NCBI GenBank assembly: GCA_007120385.1
Contig: SKNT01000036.1
Span: forward strand, 1-44,540
DNA length: 44,540 nucleotides
Direction of reading: 5' to 3'
DNA from: Balneolales bacterium
GTDB taxonomy: Bacteria; Bacteroidota; Rhodothermia; Balneolales; Natronogracilivirgulaceae
The translations under genes were made by a program, and so were the position numbers. The first letter of the stretch is position 1. Every line of letters starts with the position of its first letter. Shown here piece by piece: positions 35,313-43,858 of this stretch. The notes beneath the pieces were generated by a model, which did not search any database, was not told the DNA's origin, and worked only from the letters and a program-made list of their open reading frames with translations.

Positions 35313-36350
35313 TCAGGAGAATTTTTCCACCCAGTGGGTTCCCAGCTTCAGACCGGACAGATAGGCGGCCTCCATGGAACGCCCCTGGAAGTAATCGCCC
35401 ACAAGTGCAATCGGCGCCAGCTCATCCTGCGATTCCAGAAAGGGCATGTCCAGACTCTTTTTTGGAAAATGATATCTCCACAAATGCAGTTGATGCCATT
35501 CGGGACGCGCAGCCCAGGAACCCATTATCTGGCCCATTGCTTTAAGGAGCTTGCCGTTCAGCTCACCGGGATCGTCCGCCTCGACCAACTGCCTGGCAAA
35601 CTTGTCGGTGGAGTGGATTACAAGACTCATTTCCTCGGAAGAAACACGCTTGCTGCTCTCATTGCAGATCCAGGAGACAACCGGATGATCACAGTGGATG
35701 GCTTTCCAGTCCACCGGATTTCTCTCTCCATAACCCGCCATAAGCGAGACCGTCGATGTGTAGGATATGTCATCAAGCACGGTTATCATTTTGCGAAGAT
35801 CAAATTCATCCTGGGCTGTGGCTACCAGGCCGTACGCCTGAATGGCTGGTGTTGCGATAATAACAGCATCCGCTTCAAAAACGTTTATCGAAGAGGAATT
35901 GATCATCCACGGACTTTTCCTGATGCGGGAACCGCCGATGTGCGTGATTCCGCCCACCTTCTCTTCGAAATAGATGTCGAACAAACGGCCCAGGTATTTG
36001 CCGATGGTATTCATTCCATTGGGGGCCGCATAATATGGAACAGGTTCTCTCCCCGGCATTTCCGGGAGGATGCGGCCGTCGGTGTAATAGGAGAAACGAT
36101 CGGCCCACAGCGTGATGAGCCCCTTCTCTTCCAGTTCACTCAGGAAACTGCGGAAAGCATCGGATGTACCGGTGAGATAGGGTGCGCCATGATCCATGGG
36201 TATCGGCTCTTCCCGCTGGATGCGCCGCGTGGCCATACGCCCCCCGTAACCCCTGCTTTTTTCGAACACAACTACGTCGTGTCCTGCGCCGGCAAGTACT
36301 CTTCCTGCGGCAAGACCAGACAAACCGGCACCAATGATTCCAATTTTCAT
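35313..36350 (-). CDS. FAD-dependent oxidoreductase, renalase-like
   Basis: The 345-residue protein starts with the dinucleotide-binding motif GIIGAGLSGLAAGRVLAGAG and FEKSRGYGGRMATRR, the layout of renalase-like amine oxidases (COG3380). MDHGAPYLT, YYAAPNGMNTIGKYL and the C-terminal FAD block IALVGDYFQGRSMEAAYLSG support this. Bacterial renalases oxidise isomers of NAD(P)H that inhibit dehydrogenases, but substrate cannot be read here. It heads the operon with the ABC exporters and rnz. Confidence 0.85.
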   Translation of the reverse strand: MKIGIIGAGLSGLAAGRVLAGAGHDVVVFEKSRGYGGRMATRRIQREEPIPMDHGAPYLTGTSDAFRSFLSELEEKGLITLWADRFSYYTDGRILPEMPGREPVPYYAAPNGMNTIGKYLGRLFDIYFEEKVGGITHIGGSRIRKSPWMINSSSINVFEADAVIIATPAIQAYGLVATAQDEFDLRKMITVLDDISYTSTVSLMAGYGERNPVDWKAIHCDHPVVSWICNESSKRVSSEEMSLVIHSTDKFARQLVEADDPGELNGKLLKAMGQIMGSWAARPEWHQLHLWRYHFPKKSLDMPFLESQDELAPIALVGDYFQGRSMEAAYLSGLKLGTHWVEKFS

Positions 36351-36532
36351 CCGTATCTACTTTTTATCTTTTGAATTAGTCTCCATTTCTGATCCGTCAC
36401 AAAGATAAGCGGTGAAAAAACATCCGGCAAATCATTTAATTGGCGACGGAATTTGTCTATTTTAAAAAGTGCATTCAAAATGCCTTCCGGCGTGAAACCG
36501 GCATTGGACACGAAGCCGGGCCCGCCCGGTTG

Positions 36533-36563
36533 TTGCAACCTAGTTGCATTTTTTGTATATTAT
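36533..36563 (+). promoter_or_regulatory. Candidate promoter of the fur-family gene
   Basis: TTG at 36533-36535 is followed after 20 bases by TATATTAT at 36556-36563. The ATG at 36567 lies so close that the message could be almost leaderless. The palindrome at 36534-36548 overlaps it. Confidence 0.4.
36534..36548. promoter_or_regulatory. Palindromic operator candidate upstream of the fur-family gene
   Basis: TGCAAC-CTA-GTTGCA is a perfect 6-bp inverted repeat with a 3-base centre. It overlaps the -33 element and spacer and ends 18 bases before the ATG. It is a likely autoregulatory site for the Fur-family protein, by position and symmetry. Confidence 0.5.
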
Positions 36564-36566
36564 TTT

Positions 36567-36998
36567 ATGTCATCTTTTTCTCGACACAAAAAAATTCTGC
36601 AGCAGCACGGCCTTAAAGTTACCTCTGCCCGGTTACAGGTTCTGGACACGCTTCTGTGCTCCGAAGTGGCGCTATCGCATGCCGATATCCTTTCCAGGAT
36701 CCCGCAAGCCCGGCTGGACAAAGTTACGCTTTACCGCACACTCTATGCGTTCGTTGAAAGCGGACTGGCCCACAAAGTGGCAACGGAAGACCGAAACTGG
36801 CTTTATGCCCTGCAAATGACAGAGCGAGCCGATACTGTTATCGGGGATCATGCTCATTTTATCTGCGATCATTGTGAACGCATTTACTGTCTTCCGGTTG
36901 CATCGGGCTGTGACATGCCGAACCCAAGAGCGGAGGATGGATTTGTCTTTCGATCGCATGAGTTCCGCTTCCACGGCACTTGTCCGCAATGCCATTGA
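36567..36998 (+). CDS. Fur-family metal-responsive regulator, possibly Zur-type
   Basis: From the ATG at 36567 the product has 143 residues: the winged-helix domain (KVTSARLQVLDTLL, LDKVTLYRTLYAFVESGLAHKV) and a dimerisation domain with HAHFICDHCERIYCLP and a final CPQCH, which supply two CxxC structural zinc sites. The open frame continues upstream to 36453, but that part is not Fur-like and contains the promoter and operator. The sequence does not settle the sensed metal; the MerC-type membrane protein downstream, with its His-rich tail, and the absence of iron genes favour zinc. It is divergent from the renalase-like gene. Confidence 0.9.
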   Translation: MSSFSRHKKILQQHGLKVTSARLQVLDTLLCSEVALSHADILSRIPQARLDKVTLYRTLYAFVESGLAHKVATEDRNWLYALQMTERADTVIGDHAHFICDHCERIYCLPVASGCDMPNPRAEDGFVFRSHEFRFHGTCPQCH

Positions 36999-37167
36999 TC
37001 CCTGCAGCAACGGGTACGGCCTCTACTGTCACTTTCATAACGGTTGCCGGGCAACATCTGCTATCACCGGTATTTCATCGGTATCCGATGTTTCCGGGCA
37101 CGCTCTTTTCCCTTAACCAGCCGTTTTATGTGTTATCGTCTTTTTCATATCATTGACCGGAGTGCCC

Positions 37168-37626
37168 GTGAGTAATCCTTTTTCAAAACTGAGCATCCTG
37201 CTTTCATCTTTATGTGTGCTGCACTGCCTTGCAACGCCATTTGTACTCCTGCTCCTGCCGGCGCTATCCACCCTTTTCTCCGAGACAATCGAACACGCCC
37301 TGGTGCTATCGGTAGTGCCAATCAGTATGGCCGGATTCTTTCCAACCTGGTACCGTCACAAAAATTACAGGCTGTTTGCACTCTACCTTGTTAGCATCGG
37401 ACTCATCCTCTTCAGCCAGTTTGTGCTTCATACCGGACATGAAACCGCCGCGCAAGGCGGCATATCCACAATGAACTGGATCCGGACCGGCGTCACTTTT
37501 ACCGGAGCATTGCTGCTTGCCCGGGTGGTGTACCAGAACAACAGGCATACTCACTTCTGCACTCATCCGCACCATCATCACGACACGGCCCGGCCAATTC
37601 CTGACCACCAGCACCCTGAAATCTGA
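37168..37626 (+). CDS. MerC-domain membrane protein with His-rich tail
   Basis: The 152-residue protein has four hydrophobic helices; the first carries LCVLHCLATPF, the MerC-like Cys-x-x-His-Cys motif. The C-terminus (FCTHPHHHHDT, DHQH) is rich in His and may bind metal. MerC proteins were named for mercury uptake, but many are linked to Fur/Zur-type regulators and are thought to act in metal transport. GTG at 37168 is preferred because GGAG lies five bases upstream; TTG at 37153 would add five residues. It lies 169 bases after the Fur-family gene on the same strand. Confidence 0.8.
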   Translation: MSNPFSKLSILLSSLCVLHCLATPFVLLLLPALSTLFSETIEHALVLSVVPISMAGFFPTWYRHKNYRLFALYLVSIGLILFSQFVLHTGHETAAQGGISTMNWIRTGVTFTGALLLARVVYQNNRHTHFCTHPHHHHDTARPIPDHQHPEI

Positions 37627-37638
37627 GCCCGTTTCCGG

Positions 37639-37659
37639 ACGACCGGCAGTCGTGTTTTT
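37639..37659 (+). terminator. Weak terminator after the MerC gene
   Basis: A 5-bp stem ACGAC/GTCGT with loop CGGCA is followed by GTTTTT, shortly after the stop at 37626. The stem is short. Confidence 0.3.
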
Positions 37660-37673
37660 GAGCAAGATAATTT

Positions 37674-37704
37674 TTGGGAATTCCGGTCGTAAGAAGTAGG
37701 TTAT
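37674..37704 (+). promoter_or_regulatory. Candidate promoter of the GWxTD-pdxA-ftsE operon
   Basis: TTG at 37674-37676 is followed after 20 bases by TAGGTTAT at 37697-37704, overlapping a TATAAT. Predicted leader about 25-30 bases before the ATG at 37736. Confidence 0.35.
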
Positions 37705-37735
37705 AATTAGCAAAACAGTCATCTCAGCCTTACTC

Positions 37736-39178
37736 ATGAATCCCAGAGTTGATCCATTTCACAAAACCTCATCAGGCAAGTTCCGGGCCTGTGCATTCCC
37801 GGCAGTGGCAATACTGATTCTGCTGCTGCCAGCCACCGAGTTGCTTGCACAGCGAATCACGTATGAATATCTGCGGGTGCGGGATCGCCAGCCTGCTGTT
37901 TTTTTTGAGCATCTGGTTGTGCCCGATACCAGTGACAGCGCAGTGACACTGGTGACCTCTTTTCGTCTTGAAAACAATTTTCTTTCCTACCGAAGGCTTC
38001 GCGAGGAACAGGCCGGAGAACAGGTACGGCGCTTCTATGCCGAACCCGCGGTGCAGGTGAGCATCCACAAGCGCCGCGATGAACCGGCAGCCGATGAACA
38101 AACCCGTCCGCCCGTCACCCGCACCTGGAGTGAAACGGTTTATGCTGAAACCTACGAACAGAGCCAGTCCAGCACCACGTTTCTTCAAAACATTCTGACC
38201 ACGGAACTGGAGCACGGAACCTATCGCATCGAAAGTTCAGCCAGGGCAAACAGCCGCACGCGCCGCGGGCTGGTACCATCGTTCCGGATTCCGTCACCCG
38301 GCGATACCGATGTGGCATACTTCTATTTCATCGATGAACAATCCCGGACTGAGCCGCCATTTACAGCGCCGCTGATGAACATGGGACACAATGTCTACTT
38401 CGGCCGCGACCATCAGTTGCTTGTCTGGTTCCCATCCGTTGATGACGAAGCCGACTACTCGCTGGAAATCCACAAGGCACGCATCTCCCGTCAGGACACT
38501 ACCATCCGTGAACAGATGATGGAGCAATCCATTGACGTTGACAAAATGCTCAGAGGGTATGTTCAGGGTATCACAATGTCCGGAGACCGTCCGCATCTGA
38601 GCCTGTCCCCTGCCGGAAACGGTTCACGGGATACAGGTGCGTTCTACATTTTGACGGTCCCCAACAGCACATTCGAGAACGCACACTACCGGGTCCGCAT
38701 CCTGAAAACGGCTCCCGGAGGCGAACCCGAGGTCATTGCACGCCGCACGTACCAGAGCCTTTGGCTGGACATGCCCGTAAGTCTGCTGAACCTGAACGTG
38801 GCAATTGAAATGATGCGGTTCATCATGGATGACGAGCAGCACCGGGAGTTGCGCCGGGGCAGCAGGCAGCAGCGTGAGGAACGTTTCCGGCAGTTCTGGG
38901 CCGAAAGGGATCCGACGCCGGATAAGGAGTACAATGAACTGATGGTAGAATACTTCCGGCGTGTCGATTATGCCTTTGAAAATTTCACCACACCCCAGAC
39001 TACCGGGTACGAATCGGACCAGGGCAAGGTTTACATCCGCCAGGGAGCACCCGACCGGCGAGAGCGCACTTTTCCTCCAAATCAACCCGCCAGGGAAATC
39101 TGGCACTATGGCGACCGGAGTTTTGTGTTCGAAGCAACCACGGGATTTGGTGACTACAGGCTAATAGACCGAAGATGA
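37736..39178 (+). CDS. GWxTD-domain protein, exported
   Basis: The 480-residue protein has an N-terminal basic segment and a hydrophobic export signal (about 20-38, FPAVAILILLLPATELLAQ). The C-terminal GWxTD domain covers about 385-478: RFRQFWAERDPTPDKEYNEL, the degenerate core TTGYESDQGKVYIRQGAPD (Gly-Tyr in place of Gly-Trp, Ser-Asp for Thr-Asp), NQPAREIWHYGD and FGDYRLIDR. The domain is common in FCB bacteria; its function is not known. It overlaps pdxA by 4 bases (ATGA) and heads a five-gene overlapping operon. Confidence 0.85.
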   Translation: MNPRVDPFHKTSSGKFRACAFPAVAILILLLPATELLAQRITYEYLRVRDRQPAVFFEHLVVPDTSDSAVTLVTSFRLENNFLSYRRLREEQAGEQVRRFYAEPAVQVSIHKRRDEPAADEQTRPPVTRTWSETVYAETYEQSQSSTTFLQNILTTELEHGTYRIESSARANSRTRRGLVPSFRIPSPGDTDVAYFYFIDEQSRTEPPFTAPLMNMGHNVYFGRDHQLLVWFPSVDDEADYSLEIHKARISRQDTTIREQMMEQSIDVDKMLRGYVQGITMSGDRPHLSLSPAGNGSRDTGAFYILTVPNSTFENAHYRVRILKTAPGGEPEVIARRTYQSLWLDMPVSLLNLNVAIEMMRFIMDDEQHRELRRGSRQQREERFRQFWAERDPTPDKEYNELMVEYFRRVDYAFENFTTPQTTGYESDQGKVYIRQGAPDRRERTFPPNQPAREIWHYGDRSFVFEATTGFGDYRLIDRR

Positions 39179-40296
39179 AAAGCACTTCAGGCAGGAGCAA
39201 TCATTCCGGGGCAAGCCGCACACATCCGGTTCTGGCCATCTCCATGGGTGACATGAACGGTATAGGCCCGGAAGTGATCCTAAAAATGCTCCCGGGGTTG
39301 TGGCGCAGCAATGCGGGCCGAAACAGCGGAATCCTGCTATTTGGCGCACGTGAGGTGTTGCTATACTATTTTCGGATATGCTATCCTGATGCTCCGCCTC
39401 CTTCCTGGCTGAACGAAACATCTGCAAATACCTGGCACTACGAGGGTTCCGCAAGCTTTCCCTCAGATGACGCGCTGCCCGTTCCGGGGTCAGGGCAAGT
39501 TGTCCTTGTCCCTTCGCGTCAGAGTGAAGAGCCGGTTGCGCCGGGCCAGACAAATGCCTGTGCTGGCAAGCTTTCAATGGATGCGGTTTCGGCCGGCATT
39601 GACGCCTGCCTCTCCGGTCAGGCCGATGCCCTCGTAACAGCGCCCATTTCAAAAGAAGCCATCCATCTGGGCGGATACCGCGTACCCGGGCACACGGAGT
39701 TCCTGGCCGAACGCACCGGTGCCGATTCGGTGGGTATGATGCTGGTCAATGACGCCATGCGCATTGGACTGGTGACCATCCATGTACCGCTGCGTGATGC
39801 CCCGGGCAAGATCACTTCCGGCCTGATCGTCGAACGTCTGAATCTTTACAGCCGGGCGCTAATGAATGATTTCGGGATCAGCCGGCCGCGTATTGCGGTT
39901 CTGGGACTCAATCCGCATGCCGGCGACGGTGGCGTGCTGGGCGGCGAGGAGCAGGACGTCATTGAACCGGCGCTGCAGATGGTCCGCAAGGACGGCATGG
40001 ATGTTACCGGCCCGTGGCCCGCAGATGGTTTTTTCGGAAGCGGCGGACACAAGGATGCGGACCTGGTGCTGGCCATGTACCACGACCAGGGACTGATACC
40101 GCTAAAATTAGCCGGTTTCGGCGGCGGGGTGAATGTTACGGCCGGACTTCCGATGATCAGGACTTCTCCCGACCATGGCACGGCTTTTCCCCTGGCGGGA
40201 AAGAACCTGGCGGATTCCGGTTCCATGCTGGCAGCAACCCAGCTTGCGCTTGAAATGATTGAACGCAGATCGCTGACCCGCTCAGAACACCTATGA
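39175..40296 (+). CDS. pdxA: 4-hydroxythreonine-4-phosphate dehydrogenase
   Basis: The 373-residue enzyme oxidises 4-phosphohydroxy-threonine in pyridoxal phosphate synthesis. LAISMGDMNGIGPEV is the N-terminal block (usual GDPxGIGPE), then ALVTAPISKEAIHLGGY with VPGHTEFLAERTG, NPHAGDGGVLGGEE, GPWPADGFF and AMYHDQGLIPLK, with metal-binding His residues in place. The first residues before LAIS (SSGRSNHSG-like) may be dispensable. It overlaps its neighbours by 4 bases on each side, so the chain is translationally coupled. Confidence 0.96.
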   Translation: MKSTSGRSNHSGASRTHPVLAISMGDMNGIGPEVILKMLPGLWRSNAGRNSGILLFGAREVLLYYFRICYPDAPPPSWLNETSANTWHYEGSASFPSDDALPVPGSGQVVLVPSRQSEEPVAPGQTNACAGKLSMDAVSAGIDACLSGQADALVTAPISKEAIHLGGYRVPGHTEFLAERTGADSVGMMLVNDAMRIGLVTIHVPLRDAPGKITSGLIVERLNLYSRALMNDFGISRPRIAVLGLNPHAGDGGVLGGEEQDVIEPALQMVRKDGMDVTGPWPADGFFGSGGHKDADLVLAMYHDQGLIPLKLAGFGGGVNVTAGLPMIRTSPDHGTAFPLAGKNLADSGSMLAATQLALEMIERRSLTRSEHL

Positions 40297-41174
40297 CAAT
40301 CAACAAGCAAAACAGCCCGTCTTCGTCAGATACTGGTGAATCAGGACCCGGGTACCCGGAGTCTTCCCTGAAAAACTCCGACCGGCACAAAGATCCGTCT
40401 GCTTCCAAAGATCCGGCATTGATTTACCACAAGCTTGCTCCGGTATACGATCACATCATGAAAGATGTCGATTACGAAGACTGGACAGACTATATCGACG
40501 CTGTTATCCGGTACCATCAACCTTACGGCACCCGAATGCTGGAGCTGGCCTGCGGAACGGGCACCATGGCAATGGCCATGGAAGAGCGCGACGATTACGA
40601 AATCACCGCCACAGATGTATCACCGGAGATGATCCGTATTGCCCGCGAAAAAGCCGGGCGGCGAAAAAGCGGCATCACCTGGCTGGTACAGGATATGTGC
40701 CGGCTGGATCTCGGCCGCCGGTTCGAGATCATATACATGGTTTTCGACAGTCTCAACTACCTGCACCGGGAGCAGGACATCCTCTCCCTTTTCGACTCTG
40801 CTGCCTCTCATCTGGAGGATCACGGCATCTTTGTTTTTGATTTTACCACACCCAGCTATTCCCCGAAAATCGCCCCGCTCCTTGACGGGGAGCAGCGCAG
40901 GCTGCGCACCTACCGGTACCGCAGAAACAGCCGTTATGATCAGAAGAACGGCGTACACATCAACCACTTCATTGTGGAGAAACGGGATCCGAAAACCGGC
41001 AGGACAATTGACCGGTTCGAAGAGGTCCACGAACAGCGGATTTGGAGCTTTGAAGAAATAAAATCCATGGTTATGCGCTCCAAATTGCGTATGTTGGTTG
41101 CTTATGAAGATTTTGACTTCAGTGAAGCAACGGACAAAAGTGACCGAATAACCATGGTGCTGCGGCATGTCTGA
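40293..41174 (+). CDS. Class I SAM-dependent methyltransferase, substrate unknown
   Basis: The 293-residue protein starts with about 40 polar residues (SPSSSDTGESGPGYPESS), then LIYHKLAPVYDHIMKDVDYEDW and the SAM-binding motif MLELACGTGTMAMAME, ATDVSPEMIRIAREKA and the motif-III-like FEIIYMVFDSLNYL. The substrate cannot be inferred. It overlaps pdxA by 4 bases and ftsE by 8. Confidence 0.85.
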   Translation: MTINKQNSPSSSDTGESGPGYPESSLKNSDRHKDPSASKDPALIYHKLAPVYDHIMKDVDYEDWTDYIDAVIRYHQPYGTRMLELACGTGTMAMAMEERDDYEITATDVSPEMIRIAREKAGRRKSGITWLVQDMCRLDLGRRFEIIYMVFDSLNYLHREQDILSLFDSAASHLEDHGIFVFDFTTPSYSPKIAPLLDGEQRRLRTYRYRRNSRYDQKNGVHINHFIVEKRDPKTGRTIDRFEEVHEQRIWSFEEIKSMVMRSKLRMLVAYEDFDFSEATDKSDRITMVLRHV

Positions 41175-41841
41175 TCAACCTGTCATATCCTTTGATAACG
41201 TAACCGTCCGGTTCGATGAACGCATCATTTTCCGGAATCTGAATTTTACGCTCGGAAGCGGTGAGTTTGTCTACCTGATTGGTGCTACGGGATCTGGCAA
41301 AAGCTCCTTTCTCAAGTTGATCTACCGTGATCTGCTGCCCATTGAGGGGTCTGTTCACGTTGCCGGCCTGGATATCACCCGGATTAAAGAACGGAAGGTG
41401 CCGCATTTGCGGCGCAGTCTGGGCATTGTGTTCCAGGATTTTCAGCTGCTGCCCGACAGAAGCGTCTACGACAATGTGGCTTTTGCCCTGGAAGTCACCG
41501 GGAAAAAGCGCAGTTTCATCAAACAGCGTGCCCTGGAAGTTCTCTCCATGGTCGGACTGAGCCACCGCCGTTTTGACATGCCGGACGACCTTTCCGGAGG
41601 CGAACAGCAGCGGGTTGTCATTGCCCGGGCACTGGCCAACGAACCCCGGCTCATGCTTGCCGACGAGCCGACCGGAAACCTGGATCCCGAAGCGGCACAC
41701 GCCATCATGGACATCTTCCGGCAGATCAACAACCGGGGGATGGCCGTTCTCATGGTCACCCACAACTACGACATGGTCAAGCGCTATCCCTACCGGACCG
41801 TCAAAATCCAGGAGGAAACCATCGTTGAAGTAGGAAAATGA
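41167..41841 (+). CDS. ftsE: Cell-division ABC ATPase FtsE
   Basis: This 224-residue ATPase has Walker [32 protein letters not shown] in part, signature LSGGEQQR and Walker [15 protein letters not shown], the FtsE pattern. With FtsX it forms the septal complex that activates peptidoglycan hydrolases. FtsX is not next to it: the following gene is a polysaccharide deacetylase. LolD-type lipoprotein ATPases are related, but EEVxxxLTVxxNV-like features and context (cell-envelope genes) favour FtsE. It overlaps the next frame by 4 bases if that starts at 41838. Confidence 0.85.
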   Translation: MSDQPVISFDNVTVRFDERIIFRNLNFTLGSGEFVYLIGATGSGKSSFLKLIYRDLLPIEGSVHVAGLDITRIKERKVPHLRRSLGIVFQDFQLLPDRSVYDNVAFALEVTGKKRSFIKQRALEVLSMVGLSHRRFDMPDDLSGGEQQRVVIARALANEPRLMLADEPTGNLDPEAAHAIMDIFRQINNRGMAVLMVTHNYDMVKRYPYRTVKIQEETIVEVGK

Positions 41842-43220
41842 CGACTTGTGTCCGGCATCCGGATACCCCGGCACCGAAACTTTATTACCCCCAACAGGCG
41901 GCAAGTTCGTCTGCCATTGCAACTCCAAATTATTTCCAGATGTTTTTCGCGTACTCCCGGAAAATTCGATATTCCCTGCCTGAAGCCACACATCCCCGCA
42001 GGTCACCCATGATCACGTTGCTTGCACTGCTTTTTTTGGGGATGGTCTTCACCTTCGCCGTGCCGGCGGCAACCGCATCCACCCAATCCGGTTCGGAGAC
42101 GGCGTACTTCGGCGGCGATTCCGACACGCTGTGGTTCCTGATCCGTGTGGATGATATCTACTTCCGCTCCGCCTCTTACCAGAACATGAGCGTTCCGCAC
42201 AATTTTACCGATTTCCAGTCGGCAGTGGAGGAGTTTGGCGCCAAAGTGACGTGGGGTGTCATCCCGCACCGGTTGATTGAACCGCTGAATGCCACGGGTC
42301 ACATGACGCGGGATCTTCGCGAAAGTGTTGCGCGCGGACACGAGGTATCGGTCCACGGTTACACCCATATCTGTCCGCTCAACTGCAACGAGAGTCCTTG
42401 GGGCCATGAAATGTACTGCCCAACCCTGAACCATCATTTCACATTTGAGGAGCAGGCAGCGCTCATCGGCAAGTCGATGACACTGCTCCGTGATTCGCTG
42501 GACATCGTGCCGACCTCGTTCATCGCTCCCGGGCACAATCTGGATGATACCACATACGAAGTGCTTGTGGATTTCGATCTGTTTGCCATATCCAATTACC
42601 GGCATGATTCGGATGACTCCTATCCGAAAAAAGTGATACCCGGGCTGGTGGATGTGCCCGTGCATGCCGAGTTTACCTGGGCACTGACCCCCACCAACTA
42701 CAATTCCTCTCTTTCGCAGGCCATAGCCGATGTCAAGGAGCGCGGAGAAGCCGACGGGTTTTACAATATCATGCTCCACGATCCCTTTACGCGGCCCGGT
42801 TACTACGATGGCCTGGTGATAGACTGGATGACGGATCTGCTGGATGCGCTCACCTCCTATTACGGCGACCGCATCCAGTTCGTTACGCTCAGCGAGGCGG
42901 CGGAGAAATTCCGCCAGACCGAAGTGTCGGCGGATGAACATCTTGCCGATTTTCCCGAGGGCATGATGCTCCACCAGAACTATCCCAATCCGTTCAATCC
43001 GGTGACCGTTATCCGGTACAGGCTCAGCCAGACGGAGCAGGTCCGGCTGGAAGTGTATGATGCCCTTGGCAGAAAGGTTGCCCTGCTGGATCACGGCGTG
43101 AGGGCTCCGGGTGCCCATGAGGTGCGTTTTGACGCTGCACGGCTGGCAGGCGGTGTCTATCTGTACCGTTTGCAGACACCGGAACTGACCCTCACGAGAA
43201 GGATGCTCCTGGTTCGGTAA
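41838..43220 (+). CDS. Secreted polysaccharide deacetylase-like protein with type IX sorting domain
   Basis: From 41838 the frame gives 460 residues; the ATG there overlaps the ftsE stop (ATGA). A signal peptide (MITLLALLFLGMVFTFAVPA) begins only at residue 58 (ATG at 42009), so the mature protein probably starts there and the first 57 residues may be untranslated or a long N-region. The deacetylase-like domain has RVDDIYF (103-109), a HGYTH motif at 173-177 and FIAPGHNLD; it resembles DUF2334. The end is a type IX sorting domain with NYPNPFNPVTVIRYRL and a final MLLVR. It would act on surface or external polysaccharide, by inference. Confidence 0.8.
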   Translation: MTTCVRHPDTPAPKLYYPQQAASSSAIATPNYFQMFFAYSRKIRYSLPEATHPRRSPMITLLALLFLGMVFTFAVPAATASTQSGSETAYFGGDSDTLWFLIRVDDIYFRSASYQNMSVPHNFTDFQSAVEEFGAKVTWGVIPHRLIEPLNATGHMTRDLRESVARGHEVSVHGYTHICPLNCNESPWGHEMYCPTLNHHFTFEEQAALIGKSMTLLRDSLDIVPTSFIAPGHNLDDTTYEVLVDFDLFAISNYRHDSDDSYPKKVIPGLVDVPVHAEFTWALTPTNYNSSLSQAIADVKERGEADGFYNIMLHDPFTRPGYYDGLVIDWMTDLLDALTSYYGDRIQFVTLSEAAEKFRQTEVSADEHLADFPEGMMLHQNYPNPFNPVTVIRYRLSQTEQVRLEVYDALGRKVALLDHGVRAPGAHEVRFDAARLAGGVYLYRLQTPELTLTRRMLLVR

Positions 43221-43349
43221 ACAGAGACGGCTCGGCCGCCCTTGCGGCAAGTTCATCCCATGCCCGTGTCCGCTGGCACTGTGAACGCGTGCAAAGCCGG
43301 TGCTTTTGCCAATATCCGATTCCTCAGCAATTGCTCTACTATTGCGCTC

Positions 43350-43802
43350 CTATTCCTCTTCCTCCTGTTTTCTCCGGAGGATGTAGTGGTCAACGGAGCA
43401 TTTGCCGGAGCCATAAAAGAAGAATACCACCAGCAGAGCAAGCACGAGCAGGGAGTATTCCAGCTCAGTGGTCGGCCCGAAAAAGGCGCTGCTCTGACCC
43501 GTGTAAAAAACGGCACCGAGCAGTACAATGGGCATCTGTGCCAGTACGGCGATGCGTGTAAGAATGCCGAAAATGATCATCAGTCCGCCGCCCAGGTGTG
43601 CAAAGACCACATAGTGCGAGACCACAAAGGCGTTCAGGGGCATGGTATCGTCAATGTAGTTGTAAAGCAGTGCGAGGTTTTCCACAAAATAGTATCCTTT
43701 GTAGATCAGCAGGGCACCGAGAAATATTCTTAATCCTTCAATCCAATAGTGGCGTTTTTCGACAATTCGCTGGTTCAGCGTTGGGCTTGCTGTGGCAGTC
43801 AT
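43350..43802 (-). CDS. DoxX-family membrane protein
   Basis: From the ATG at 43802 the product has 150 residues with four hydrophobic helices: IEGLRIFLGALLIYKGYYFV, VVFAHLGGGLMIIFGILTR, MPIVLLGAVFY and a last helix ending VVFFFYGSG, then a charged tail (RRKQEEEE). This is the layout of DoxX-type proteins; function is not settled. The frame is open to 43841, but the later ATG fits better. It follows the MtfA-like gene by 56 bases on the same strand. Confidence 0.75.
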   Translation of the reverse strand: MTATASPTLNQRIVEKRHYWIEGLRIFLGALLIYKGYYFVENLALLYNYIDDTMPLNAFVVSHYVVFAHLGGGLMIIFGILTRIAVLAQMPIVLLGAVFYTGQSSAFFGPTTELEYSLLVLALLVVFFFYGSGKCSVDHYILRRKQEEEE

Positions 43803-43858
43803 ACGATTTCCTCTCTGTTTGGTTGAGAAAAATGGTACCAAGGCCTGCTGTATCCAAT

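Noticed and set aside
35334-36374. 346-residue plus-strand frame opposite the renalase-like gene
   Set aside because: Complementary reading of a clear FAD-binding protein.
42003-43256. 417-residue and neighbouring 295-residue frames on the minus strand opposite the deacetylase, ftsE and methyltransferase
   Set aside because: Shadows of recognised genes; no motifs or start signals.
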